19,793 nucleotides of DNA from JBJXFK01 sp046155505. GTDB lineage: Bacteria > Planctomycetota > Phycisphaerae > UBA1845 > Fen-1342. A program made the position numbers and the translations under genes. Each line of letters opens with the position of its first letter. Position 1 is the first letter of the stretch. Shown here in pieces: positions 13,571 through 19,793 of the stretch. Location of the stretch: NCBI GenBank assembly GCA_046155505.1, contig JBJXFK010000166.1, positions 1 to 19,793 of the forward strand. Direction: 5' to 3'. Below the pieces are notes generated by a model. The model ran no database searches, was not told the DNA's origin, and was given only the letters and a program-made list of their open reading frames with translations.

Positions 13571-13595
13571 GCACTCGCTTGTGCGTCGCGTTCGG
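13571..13595. repeat. Family A repeat, degenerate direct copy
   Basis: This stretch begins GCACTCGCTTGTGC and ends GTTCGG. Aligned to 13521-13545, exactly 50 bp upstream, it matches at 19 of 25 positions, so it looks like a decayed second copy in the same orientation. Confidence 0.45.
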
Positions 13596-13655
13596 CTCGC
13601 TGGCGCGATGCGCACCGGACGTTGCGCGGCACTTCGCGAAGCGTTGCGACGCATC

Positions 13656-13661
13656 TATACT
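13656..13661 (+). promoter_or_regulatory. Possible -10 element (TATACT) for the ferredoxin gene
   Basis: TATACT matches TATAAT at 5/6 and lies 54 bp before the ATG at 13716. A weak TTCGCG sits 17 bp upstream at 13633-13638. The assignment is low-grade. Confidence 0.25.
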
Positions 13662-13715
13662 CTGTCACAGCTCGCACGCGGCATCGGTCGGCGGCGGGGC
13701 GTCGGAGTTTGTGGA

Positions 13716-13988
13716 ATGTCGCATTACATCGCTGAACCCTGCATCGGCACCAAGGACACGGCCTGCGTCGAGGTCTGCCCGGTCGATTGCATTCATCCGA
13801 AAAAAGATTCGCCGGACTTTGCGACCGAAGAGATGCTCTACATCGATCCCGAGGTGTGCATCGACTGCGGCTTGTGCGTCGATGAGTGCCCGGTGAAGGC
13901 GATTTTTCCAGAGGACGATTTGCCGCCGAAATGGCGGAATTTTGTCGAGTTGAACGTGCGGTATTTCCAGAAGAAGGCCTGCGGGTGA
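13716..13988 (+). CDS. Seven-iron ferredoxin ([3Fe-4S][4Fe-4S])
   Basis: This is a small cytoplasmic electron carrier. The frame extends upstream to 13581, but the ATG at 13716 has GGAG 8 nt before it and gives the typical N-terminus MSHYIAEPCIGTKD. The product is 90 aa. Motif 1 is C9-x2-T12-x4-C17-x3-C21-x3-C25, where Thr replaces the second Cys of a normal 4Fe motif. Motif 2 is C48-x2-C51-x2-C54-x3-C58. This is the pattern of Bacillus/Thermus/Azotobacter seven-iron ferredoxins. By family analogy C9, C17 and C58 bind the 3Fe cluster, and C21, C48, C51 and C54 bind the 4Fe cluster. The C-terminal helix (PPKWRNFVELNVRYFQ) is also typical. No partner oxidoreductase is nearby. It converges with rsgA. 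Confidence 0.95.
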   Translation: MSHYIAEPCIGTKDTACVEVCPVDCIHPKKDSPDFATEEMLYIDPEVCIDCGLCVDECPVKAIFPEDDLPPKWRNFVELNVRYFQKKACG

Positions 13989-14051
13989 ACGACGCGTCCG
14001 CCGCGACCGGAGCGCCGGATGCCGCGAGCGCGTTTGTCGCAACGGTTGCCG

Positions 14052-15242
14052 TTACGTCCCCTCGCGCCGAATTTCGGTCAGCATCTTCACATAGCTGTAG
14101 TACCGCCGCTCGCTGATCTCGCCCGCTTCGGCGGCGGCGATCACGGCGCAGCCGGTCTCGTCGCTGTGATGGCAATCGCGGAATTTGCAACGCGGAATCA
14201 GCGGCAAAAACTCGGTGAAGTACGCCTCCAACTCGCCCGGCGTGACGCCCCACAGCGCGAATTGCCGAATGCCGGGCGTATCGACCACGAAGCCGCCGCC
14301 CGCGAGCCGAAAGAGCTGGGCGTGCGTGGTCGTGTGTCGGCCTTTTTCGTTTTCGATCGAGACCGTCTGCACGCGCAGTCCCAGGCCCGGCTCGAGCGCG
14401 TTCAGCAGCGAGCTTTTGCCGACGCCGCTCTGGCCGCTGAGTACGCTGGTGTGCCCGGCGAGTTCGCTGCGCAGGGCGTCGATGCCGTCGCCGTTGACGG
14501 CGCTGGTTTTCAGGCAGCAATAGCCGAGCGTGCGGAACTCGTCGATCACGTCGTCTACGGTGAGGCCTTCAAAATCGGCGTCGGCGTCTTCGAAATCGAG
14601 CGTGCCCTCGACTAGATCGCTTTTGTTGAAGCAAATGACGGGCCGCAGCTTGCCCCAGCCGGCGGCGACGAGGTAGCGATCGATCAAGTGCGGCTTCAAG
14701 CCGGGCTGGGCGATGCTGGCGACGATGAGTAACTGGTCGGCGTTGGCGACAATCGTATGCTCGCGCTGGCGGCGGTCCTTGCGAGAAAGCACGGCCGTGC
14801 GCGGCTCGACACGCTCCACCACGCCGACGCGCGCACCGTCCCAGTTTGACGATTGATCGCTCAGCCAGACGCGATCACCGACCGCGACTGCGCCGCGCTG
14901 CGCGATGAGGCGCGTGCGCAAGACGCGGCGGACGTTGCAATCCCAGACCGGGCCGTCGCCGGTGTCGACGAAGCAGATCATGCCTTGAATGGCGGTGATG
15001 ACGCCGGATTTCCAGAGCGATTCGTCGATGAGCGGGGCGTTTTCGTCGTCGACGATGATGGTGCGTTTGCGCGAGAGATCGCCCTTGGCGCGAATCGTTT
15101 CGCCGGCGGCGGAGTCGAGGAGCCGGTCTTCTTGAGCGTTGTATTGACGGGTCCAATCGTCGGAGCGCTGCCGCACGCCGCGGTTTTGTTTGAAATCGAC
15201 ACGGACTTTTTTGCCCGGACGCTTCTTGGCCATGCGTCGCAT
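14052..15242 (-). CDS. rsgA: Ribosome small-subunit-dependent GTPase A
   Basis: RsgA is a late 30S-assembly GTPase that checks the decoding centre. The 396-aa product shows the circularly permuted GTPase order: an OB-fold at about residues 78-150, then G4 NKSD (206-209), G5-like TSAV, G1 GQSGVGKSS (270-278), the GRHTTTH switch (301-307) and G3 DTPG (321-324). The zinc motif follows as C352-x4-C357-x-H359-x5-C365. The N-terminus has a Lys/Arg-rich extension (MAKKRPGKKVRVDFKQNRGV) of about 75 residues before the OB-fold, longer than in E. coli. Met1 (15242) and Met4 (15233) are both possible starts, and neither has a clear Shine-Dalgarno. It is a lone gene converging with the ferredoxin gene, with tandem repeats immediately upstream. 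Confidence 0.96.
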   Translation of the reverse strand: MRRMAKKRPGKKVRVDFKQNRGVRQRSDDWTRQYNAQEDRLLDSAAGETIRAKGDLSRKRTIIVDDENAPLIDESLWKSGVITAIQGMICFVDTGDGPVWDCNVRRVLRTRLIAQRGAVAVGDRVWLSDQSSNWDGARVGVVERVEPRTAVLSRKDRRQREHTIVANADQLLIVASIAQPGLKPHLIDRYLVAAGWGKLRPVICFNKSDLVEGTLDFEDADADFEGLTVDDVIDEFRTLGYCCLKTSAVNGDGIDALRSELAGHTSVLSGQSGVGKSSLLNALEPGLGLRVQTVSIENEKGRHTTTHAQLFRLAGGGFVVDTPGIRQFALWGVTPGELEAYFTEFLPLIPRCKFRDCHHSDETGCAVIAAAEAGEISERRYYSYVKMLTEIRREGT

Positions 15243-15259
15243 TGTAGCGACAGTGCCTA

Positions 15260-15322
15260 GTGCTCAGTGTTCAGCGTTCAGTGCTCAGGGTTCAGTGTTC
15301 AGGGTTCGGGGTTCAGGGTTCA
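15260..15322. repeat. Nine tandem 7-bp units (consensus GKGTTCA)
   Basis: Units read GTGCTCA, GTGTTCA, GCGTTCA, GTGCTCA, GGGTTCA, GTGTTCA, GGGTTCG, GGGTTCA, GGGTTCA, contiguous and in register. They lie between the rsgA start and the next gene and translate as Phe-Ser-Val-Gln-type repeats in a spurious ORF. Confidence 0.9.
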
Positions 15323-15376
15323 GGGGTGGAGACTGACGTGGCTGGAGTCGGGGCGTGCGTTGGTTTGCGGGCGGTC

Positions 15377-15408
15377 ACCTTGTTACCTTGTTCCGTTGTT
15401 CCCTTGTT
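15377..15408. repeat. Four tandem 8-bp units (ACCTTGTT type)
   Basis: Units read ACCTTGTT, ACCTTGTT, CCGTTGTT, CCCTTGTT, just upstream of the TolC-like gene start at 15430. They are distinct in sequence and period from the 7-bp array 55 bp upstream. Confidence 0.8.
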
Positions 15409-15429
15409 CCCTCCTCGTCAGGGGTTGTG

Positions 15430-17205
15430 ATGCGATACTGCGTGGCCCTTTTTGTCGGTGGTTGCGTCGCTTTGGTTGGGTGCGATGCGATGAACCGCAG
15501 CACCGATCGCGATGTGGCGCGGGTGATTGCCCAGCGGCAGCGCGAGGCGCTGGCATATGAGGCCCCGGCGGGTTTGGAGCCGCAGACCGACCGCTCGGCC
15601 CAGCCCGGCTCGGCGGCGTACGACCGCAAGGCCACGCGCACGAAGCTGGATGTGCCCGATGGGTTCGTCGCGTTGCCGCCGCCGCAATCGATGCCGACAA
15701 GCGGCGCGGCATCTTCGACATCCGCACCCGCGTCCGCCGTCGCCGCATCGCAACCGACACGCTATCGCGAACAGCCGATCACGTTGCTCTCGGCCATCGC
15801 CTACGCCGAGCGCGGCAGACGCGAGTATCAGACAGCTAAGGAAGATTTGTATCTCGTCACGCTCGCGCTCATGCTCGAACGGCATCTCTGGACGCCGATT
15901 TTCGCGGCGGAGCTGCGCAGCGTGTACGGAAACTACGGAGAAATTCGCGAATTCGATCAGGCGATGCGATTCGTGGCCGATTTGTCGATGGCGCAGCGCC
16001 TGCCCTATGGTGGCGAGTTCACCGCGCGAACGGTGAGCACGCTGGTGCGCGACATTCGCAAGGGGCTGACGGCGGAAGAGGGCGGCACGATCGACGTCGG
16101 GCTGAACATTCCGCTGCTGCGCGGCGCGGGGCATGTGGCGCAGGAGGAACTGATTCAGCTCAATCGCGATCTCACGTACGCGGTGCGCGATTTTGAGCGT
16201 TTTCGCCGGCGGCAATTCGTGGACATCGCCCGCGAATATTTTGATCTGCTGCGTGCGAAGCAGGAAGTGATCGACGCCGACACGAGTTTGGCATCGGCCC
16301 TTGATGACTTCGAACGTGCCGCTGCTCAGCAGAGCACCGGTAAGGGCACGATTCTCGACACGCGCCGCGCCGAGCAGCGCTGGTTGAGCGAGCAGAATCG
16401 CGTCGAGCAGTTGCGCGAGAGCTTTCGCGCGCAGACCGATCGATTCAAGCTGGTGATTGGCATGCCGGTGGACGATGGGATCGGCATCGACGACCTGGAG
16501 GACATCGAATCGATCGAAATGCAGGTGCTCGCCGGGTCGCTGCCGCTGCTTCAGCAAACGCCCGCGGCGAGCGACGAACGGCTCGCGCGAGACGTGGCGA
16601 TCGCGAGGCGGCTCGACCTGCTGAATCGAACCGATCAGATCGACGATGCGCGACGTGGCGTGAAAATAGCGAAGAATCGTCTTTTGCCGGATCTCGGCTG
16701 GAACACGACGCTGGGCATCATCACCGATCCGGGGCATTTTCGAACCACCGATTATGAGTGGGAACGAGCCACGTGGCGGAGCGAGATGGTGCTGTCGCTC
16801 CCGATTGAGCGGACGCGCGAGAAAACCGACTACCGCCGAGCGCTGATCGATGTTCGCCGCGCGGAACGCAACTACCAAGACGAGATTGAGCGCATTCGCG
16901 CGGAGGTGCGGGCGACGGTGAATCAGATTCGGTTGCAGAACACGGTGGTCGAAATTCAGGTTCGCAATTTGGAAGTGGCTGAAAAGCGGCGCGAGTTCGC
17001 CCGGCTCGAATTCAACGACGGCAAGTTGGGCAACCGCGATCTGGTCGAAGCCGAGAACGAGTGGACGTCGGCCCGCAACGCACTCAACCTGGCCAAGACC
17101 AGCCGCTGGGCGGCATTGCTCGAATTTCGAGTGGCGACCGAGACGCTGCTGCTCGACGATGACGACGGCGACGGGAAAATGGACATGCCCGCGAGGCAGC
17201 CGTGA
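15430..17205 (+). CDS. TolC-family outer-membrane efflux lipoprotein
   Basis: The frame opens at 15355, but the ATG at 15430 begins a lipoprotein signal (MRYCVALFVGGCVALVGC, lipobox V-A-L-V-G-C, Cys18) and an AGGGG lies 7 nt upstream. The product is 591 aa. Residues about 20-125 form a Pro/Ala-rich periplasmic linker (PTSGAASSTSAPASAVAAS). The rest is long alpha-helical, coiled-coil-like sequence with short beta stretches, as in the paired hairpin repeats of TolC/OprM-type trimeric channels. Examples are LTYAVRDFERFRRRQFVDIA, then YFDLLRAKQEVIDADTSLAS, and the later repeat VEIQVRNLEVAEKRREFARL. Such channels form the outer-membrane exit of tripartite pumps. No pump or adaptor gene is in the window. 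Confidence 0.85.
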   Translation: MRYCVALFVGGCVALVGCDAMNRSTDRDVARVIAQRQREALAYEAPAGLEPQTDRSAQPGSAAYDRKATRTKLDVPDGFVALPPPQSMPTSGAASSTSAPASAVAASQPTRYREQPITLLSAIAYAERGRREYQTAKEDLYLVTLALMLERHLWTPIFAAELRSVYGNYGEIREFDQAMRFVADLSMAQRLPYGGEFTARTVSTLVRDIRKGLTAEEGGTIDVGLNIPLLRGAGHVAQEELIQLNRDLTYAVRDFERFRRRQFVDIAREYFDLLRAKQEVIDADTSLASALDDFERAAAQQSTGKGTILDTRRAEQRWLSEQNRVEQLRESFRAQTDRFKLVIGMPVDDGIGIDDLEDIESIEMQVLAGSLPLLQQTPAASDERLARDVAIARRLDLLNRTDQIDDARRGVKIAKNRLLPDLGWNTTLGIITDPGHFRTTDYEWERATWRSEMVLSLPIERTREKTDYRRALIDVRRAERNYQDEIERIRAEVRATVNQIRLQNTVVEIQVRNLEVAEKRREFARLEFNDGKLGNRDLVEAENEWTSARNALNLAKTSRWAALLEFRVATETLLLDDDDGDGKMDMPARQP

Positions 17206-17244
17206 TGTGTACGCGCCGAGCCGACGCGAATTCTTGACCGTCGC

Positions 17245-17261
17245 GACGACGCAACGTCGTC
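17245..17261 (+). other. Hairpin GACGACG-caa-CGTCGTC
   Basis: Perfect 7-bp arms lie 40 bp after the stop of the TolC-like gene and 147 bp before the next start. There is no T-run. It may help separate the two transcripts. Confidence 0.35.
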
Positions 17262-17391
17262 CATAATGGATGGCGGGCGCGGGTGGGCCGACTTGTCTCG
17301 GCACGCGCCGCGGAATAGTCTTCACAGGCGGGCGGTTGTGTCCGTCATCCGATCCATGGCGAATTCTGCTTTTCGAACAGGAGCCAGCATC

Positions 17392-18177
17392 ATGCGTAAT
17401 CGCTTCAATGCCAAGGTGGGCGGTCTCTTCGGACTCGGTATGCTCGTCGCAACCGCGTCGGCCGCACCTGAGTTTCTGGTCGCCGTGCAGCCGGACAACG
17501 TCACGCTGCCGGCGAGCACGTTCACGCTGAGCTTCGGCGGCGGCGTCGATCGTCAGGCGATCATCTCGCGCACCGATTTCGTGATCGAGGTTGATCAGGC
17601 CGCCGGGACGGCCCGCTTCCGGGATTACTACCAGGACATCGGCTCGCTCGAGCTGCCGGGCGGGATTCAGACCGGCGCGATTACGGTCAGCATCGCCCCG
17701 AACACGTCGCTTGGCACGTTTGACGGCACGACATTCGCGACCAACGAGATTTACAACATCACGTTCGCGAACGACCTGAGCCTGTTCGGCCTGAGCTCGC
17801 CGGTCGGCCTGCCGGGCGCGTCGGGCGGCACGTATACGTTTGTTAGCGGCGATACGGGTGAGATTGCGCTCGCATGGGACGGCATCGGCCAGCTCCAGAA
17901 CCCGGCTGACCCGAGCAACCCGATCATCTTTCAGTACAACTGCACCGTTCGCACACGCGTGATGACCACGCCGGCGTGCGCGACGACGGGCTGCACCGCG
18001 GGCGATATCAACGGTGATTGCGTCAGCGACCTGAGCGATCTGGCGGGAATGCTGACCAATTTCGGCACGGTCGGCACGGCGGCCCGCAGCGACGGCGATG
18101 TCAGCGGCGACGGCGATGTGGATCTGGATGACCTGTCGCCGATGCTGTCGCAATTCGGCAGCGATTGCACGCAGTAA
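17392..18177 (+). CDS. Secreted beta-rich protein with dockerin-like calcium module
   Basis: The ATG at 17392 has AGGAG 8 nt upstream. Longer starts in the frame (from 17266) lack this. The 261-aa product has a signal peptide (MRNRFNAKVGGLFGLGMLVA, cut near ATASAAPEF). The central ~170 residues are rich in Thr, Gly and Ser with alternating hydrophobics (TFTLSFGGGVDRQAIIS, FVIEVDQAAGTARFRDYYQD, TYTFVSGDTGEIALAWDG), suggesting an unrecognised beta-sandwich. The last ~60 residues are two EF-hand/dockerin-like loops: DINGDCVSDLSDLAGML and DVSGDGDVDLDDLSPML, each followed by an [NQ]FG turn, ending DCTQ. The repeat protein ending at 13455 has a similar tail. The function of the central domain is unknown. 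Confidence 0.82.
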   Translation: MRNRFNAKVGGLFGLGMLVATASAAPEFLVAVQPDNVTLPASTFTLSFGGGVDRQAIISRTDFVIEVDQAAGTARFRDYYQDIGSLELPGGIQTGAITVSIAPNTSLGTFDGTTFATNEIYNITFANDLSLFGLSSPVGLPGASGGTYTFVSGDTGEIALAWDGIGQLQNPADPSNPIIFQYNCTVRTRVMTTPACATTGCTAGDINGDCVSDLSDLAGMLTNFGTVGTAARSDGDVSGDGDVDLDDLSPMLSQFGSDCTQ

Positions 18178-18191
18178 CTTCTGAGAAATGG

Positions 18192-18325
18192 AACCACAGA
18201 GGCACAGAGGCACAGAGAATCACAGAGAGTGAAGTTGTTGGCGGCTTTCGGCTTCGCGACTGCCTCGCTTGCCAAATGCCGCCGGTTCACTCTGTGTTTC
18301 TCTGTGCCTCTGTGCCTCTGTGGTT
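18192..18325. repeat. Long foldback of 8-bp units (arms 18192-18233 and 18286-18325)
   Basis: The left arm is built of CACAGAGG-type units (AACCACAGAGGCACAGAGGC and on), and the right arm ends GCCTCTGTGGTT. The reverse complement of the right arm matches the left over about 40 bases with only a few differences. Inner sequences GGCGGC (18240-18245) and GCCGCC (18278-18283) extend the pairing. It lies between two plus-strand genes. Confidence 0.92.
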
Positions 18326-18347
18326 CATCTTCTTTCAGGAATGAGCG

Positions 18348-19649
18348 ATGACTGGGTTGCAGCGCGAAAAGCTTGCCCGTTTGTTGCAAGCCGTTCGCGC
18401 GAGCAACCCGTTTTGTCGAGCCAAGCTCGCCAGCATTGCGTTTGATCCGCTTTCCGATTCGATTCATCTCTTGCCGCTCACCACTCGCGATGAATTACAA
18501 CAGAGCCAGGCGGATGATCCGCCGTATGGGCGGAATCTGACGTTTCCGCTGTCGCAATACACGCGGCTGCACCAGACGTCGGGCAGCAGCAGCGGGGGCG
18601 AGCCGCTGCGCTGGCTCGATACGGCAGAGAGTTGGGAGTGGTGGAAGCGTTGCTGGGCGACGATCTATGACGCGGCGCAGGTCGGGCCGGCGGATCGGCT
18701 GGTGTTTCCGTTTTCGTTTGGGCCGTTCATCGGTTTTTGGTCGGCGTTCGAGAGTGCAACGGCGCGCGGGAATCTGTGTCTGGCTGCGGGGGGGATGACG
18801 ACTCTCGCGCGGGTGCATTACATCGTTGACAACGCGGCGACCGTGATTTGCTGCACGCCGACGTTTGCGTTGCGAATGGCCGAGGCGGCGTCGCGCGAGG
18901 GGGTCGCGCTGAACGAGTCGGCGGTGCGGGCGGTGATTGTCGCGGGGGAGCCGGGCGGGAATATTCCGGAGACGCGTGCGGCGATCGAGGCGGCGTGGGG
19001 CGCGCGGGTGTTCGATCATGCGGGCATGACCGAGATGGGTGCGTGGGGGTTCGAGGCGATCGAGATGCCCGGCGGACTGTTCGTGAATGAAGATGAATTC
19101 ATCGCCGAGTGTGTCGATCCTGCGACGCAGCAACCGGTCGCGGAGGGCGAGCTTGGCGAATTGGTGCTTACGAATCTCGGGCGAATCGGCTCACCGCTGA
19201 TTCGCTATCGCACGGGCGATTTGGTGCGATTGACGAAATGCGCCGTTCCGGCATCAATCCAAAATCCAATCCCGGCGCGCCGGGACAAAATCCAAAGTCG
19301 CATCGGCGAGTGGACCTGGTGCATCGGCGGCGTGCTCGGGCGCGTCGACGATATGCTCATCATCCGCGGCAACAACGTCTTCCCCGCCGCGATTGAGGGT
19401 ATTATCCGAGGTGTCGCGTCCGCGGCTGAATTTCAGCTTCGTGTCGAACGCCGCGGGGCGATGCCGGAGCTGACGGTGGTCGTCGAACGCGCGGCGGACG
19501 CCTCCGCCCAGCGGGTCGAGGCCGAGGTGGGCAACGCGTTGCGTGATCGGCTGCACTTTCGGCCGCGCGTCGAAGTAGTGGAGCCGGGGGTGTTGCCGCG
19601 GTTTGAGATGAAGGCGCGACGAATCGTCCGTGGGACGAATGCAGAATGA
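18348..19649 (+). CDS. PaaK-like acyl/aryl-CoA ligase (adenylate-forming)
   Basis: This cytoplasmic enzyme of the phenylacetate-CoA ligase family activates a carboxylate with ATP and CoA; the acyl substrate is unknown. The ATG at 18348 follows AGGA by 7 nt. The product is 433 aa, the usual length. Motifs: ATP-binding HQTSGSSSGGEP near residues 75-85, FDHAGMTEMGAWGFE (223-236), RYRTGDLVRL (286-295), GGVLGRVDDMLIIRGNNVFP (327-346), and the C-terminal lysine in LPRFEMKARRIVR (Lys422) expected to serve adenylation. Between LVRL and GGVLGR there are 31 residues, more than the roughly 17-18 I expect for relatives. The extra stretch (about 302-317) is encoded by a palindrome-bearing repeat (see findings). 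No other phenylacetate-catabolism gene is nearby. Confidence 0.88.
   Translation: MTGLQREKLARLLQAVRASNPFCRAKLASIAFDPLSDSIHLLPLTTRDELQQSQADDPPYGRNLTFPLSQYTRLHQTSGSSSGGEPLRWLDTAESWEWWKRCWATIYDAAQVGPADRLVFPFSFGPFIGFWSAFESATARGNLCLAAGGMTTLARVHYIVDNAATVICCTPTFALRMAEAASREGVALNESAVRAVIVAGEPGGNIPETRAAIEAAWGARVFDHAGMTEMGAWGFEAIEMPGGLFVNEDEFIAECVDPATQQPVAEGELGELVLTNLGRIGSPLIRYRTGDLVRLTKCAVPASIQNPIPARRDKIQSRIGEWTWCIGGVLGRVDDMLIIRGNNVFPAAIEGIIRGVASAAEFQLRVERRGAMPELTVVVERAADASAQRVEAEVGNALRDRLHFRPRVEVVEPGVLPRFEMKARRIVRGTNAE
19251..19304. repeat. Palindrome-bearing repeat inside the PaaK-like gene
   Basis: AATCCAA occurs twice in tandem (19256-19269) and once more at 19289-19295. Between them lies the perfect 16-bp palindrome TCCCGGCGCGCCGGGA (19270-19285). 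GCATC occurs at both outer ends (19251-19255 and 19300-19304). The stretch is in frame and encodes S-I-Q-N-P-I-P-A-R-R-D-K-I-Q. Confidence 0.65.
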
Positions 19650-19653
19650 AGAC

Positions 19654-19731
19654 CGTAGGGTGGGCACCGCCCACCATTCGCGTCGGCGTGTTTGTGTCGG
19701 GGAACAATTGGCGGGCGATGCCCACCCTACG
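19654..19731. repeat. Inverted repeat downstream of the PaaK-like gene
   Basis: The left arm 19654-19676 starts CGTAGGGTGGGCACC, and the right arm 19709-19731 ends TGCCCACCCTACG. They pair at 21 of 23 positions around a 32-base loop. It occupies most of the 99-bp gap before the next gene and could also act as a transcript-end hairpin. Confidence 0.88.
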
Positions 19732-19748
19732 CTAGCAGGACGTTTCGA

Positions 19749-19793
19749 ATGAAATCAACCATCACACTGTCCGTACTCCTCGCATCGACCGCT
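19749..19793 (+). CDS. Start of an exported protein (truncated by the window edge)
   Basis: The ATG at 19749 has AGGA 8 nt upstream. The 15 visible residues (MKSTITLSVLLASTA) look like the beginning of a signal peptide: a basic residue, then a hydrophobic run. Nothing more can be said about its function. Confidence 0.6.
   Translation, partial: MKSTITLSVLLASTA

Noticed and set aside
15267..15560. 97-aa plus-strand frame beginning MFSVQCSGFSVQGSG
   Set aside because: The repetitive peptide is just the 7-bp tandem array read in frame. The real gene starts at 15430 in another frame.
15418..18213. 931-aa open frame on the minus strand across the TolC-like and dockerin-tail genes
   Set aside because: It is antisense to two well-supported genes, is very rich in Arg, His and Ala, and has no recognisable motif. 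Long antisense frames are expected at this GC content.
17931..18467. 178-aa minus-strand frame containing QRHRGTEKHR and SLCLCASVV
   Set aside because: These peptides are translations of the CACAGAGG foldback and are familiar annotation artefacts, not a protein family.
1..19793. tRNA or rRNA genes
   Set aside because: I found no T-loop-like GGTTCRA block in a cloverleaf context and no rRNA-like stretch on either strand by eye. A covariance-model scan was not possible.

Overview
The window looks like a piece of a Planctomycetota chromosome, most likely a Phycisphaerae-type lineage. The sequence-based reasons are: high GC; many small exported proteins and lipoproteins without known function; two secreted proteins ending in paired dockerin-like calcium loops (DLNGNSDVDIADL type); a long secreted protein made of 'ARWDGSTW' repeats; and intergenic regions full of short inverted and tandem repeats. 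The lineage is inferred from general familiarity with such genomes. No rRNA, tRNA, CRISPR array, transposase or phage gene was found.

Layout, left to right. (1) 3-1328, plus strand: the tail of a SAM hydroxide adenosyltransferase (DUF62) followed after 6 bp by queA. (2) 1342-3854, minus strand: three exported proteins, namely a Cys-rich secreted protein, a membrane-anchored helical-repeat protein and an NTF2-like lipoprotein. (3) 3855-4473: a 619-bp gap with an AT-richer island carrying two perfect palindromes. (4) 4474-6269, plus: an OppD/DppD-type ABC ATPase coupled to a class I methyltransferase that starts at GTG. (5) 6279-9465, minus: a secreted DUF2961/GH172-type protein and a divergent YchF/OLA1-like P-loop ATPase, separated by a foldback repeat. 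(6) 9664-10642, plus: two lipoproteins that appear to be diverged tandem paralogues. (7) 10643-11120: a 478-bp gap with a second, larger copy of the foldback repeat. (8) 11121-13455, plus: the repeat/dockerin-like secreted protein, split by a one-base frameshift in a T6 run. (9) 13716-13988: a seven-iron ferredoxin. (10) 14052-15242, minus: rsgA. (11) 15430-17205: a TolC-like outer-membrane lipoprotein, preceded by 7-bp and 8-bp tandem repeats. (12) 17392-18177: a second secreted protein with a dockerin-like tail. (13) 18348-19649: a PaaK-like CoA ligase that seems to contain a palindrome-bearing in-frame insert. (14) From 19749: the start of another exported protein, cut by the window edge.

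The genes do not form one pathway. Housekeeping functions (queA, rsgA, YchF-like, ferredoxin) are interleaved with lineage-specific secreted proteins. The most unusual material is the repeat content. At least five sequence-distinct repeat families, several built from 7- or 8-bp units and folded into long inverted repeats, sit in most of the larger intergenic gaps, and one apparently sits inside a coding sequence. The other leading oddity is the frameshift at TTT-TGA-C in the repeat protein, which has the same geometry as the RF2 +1 recoding site but is more simply explained by an indel.
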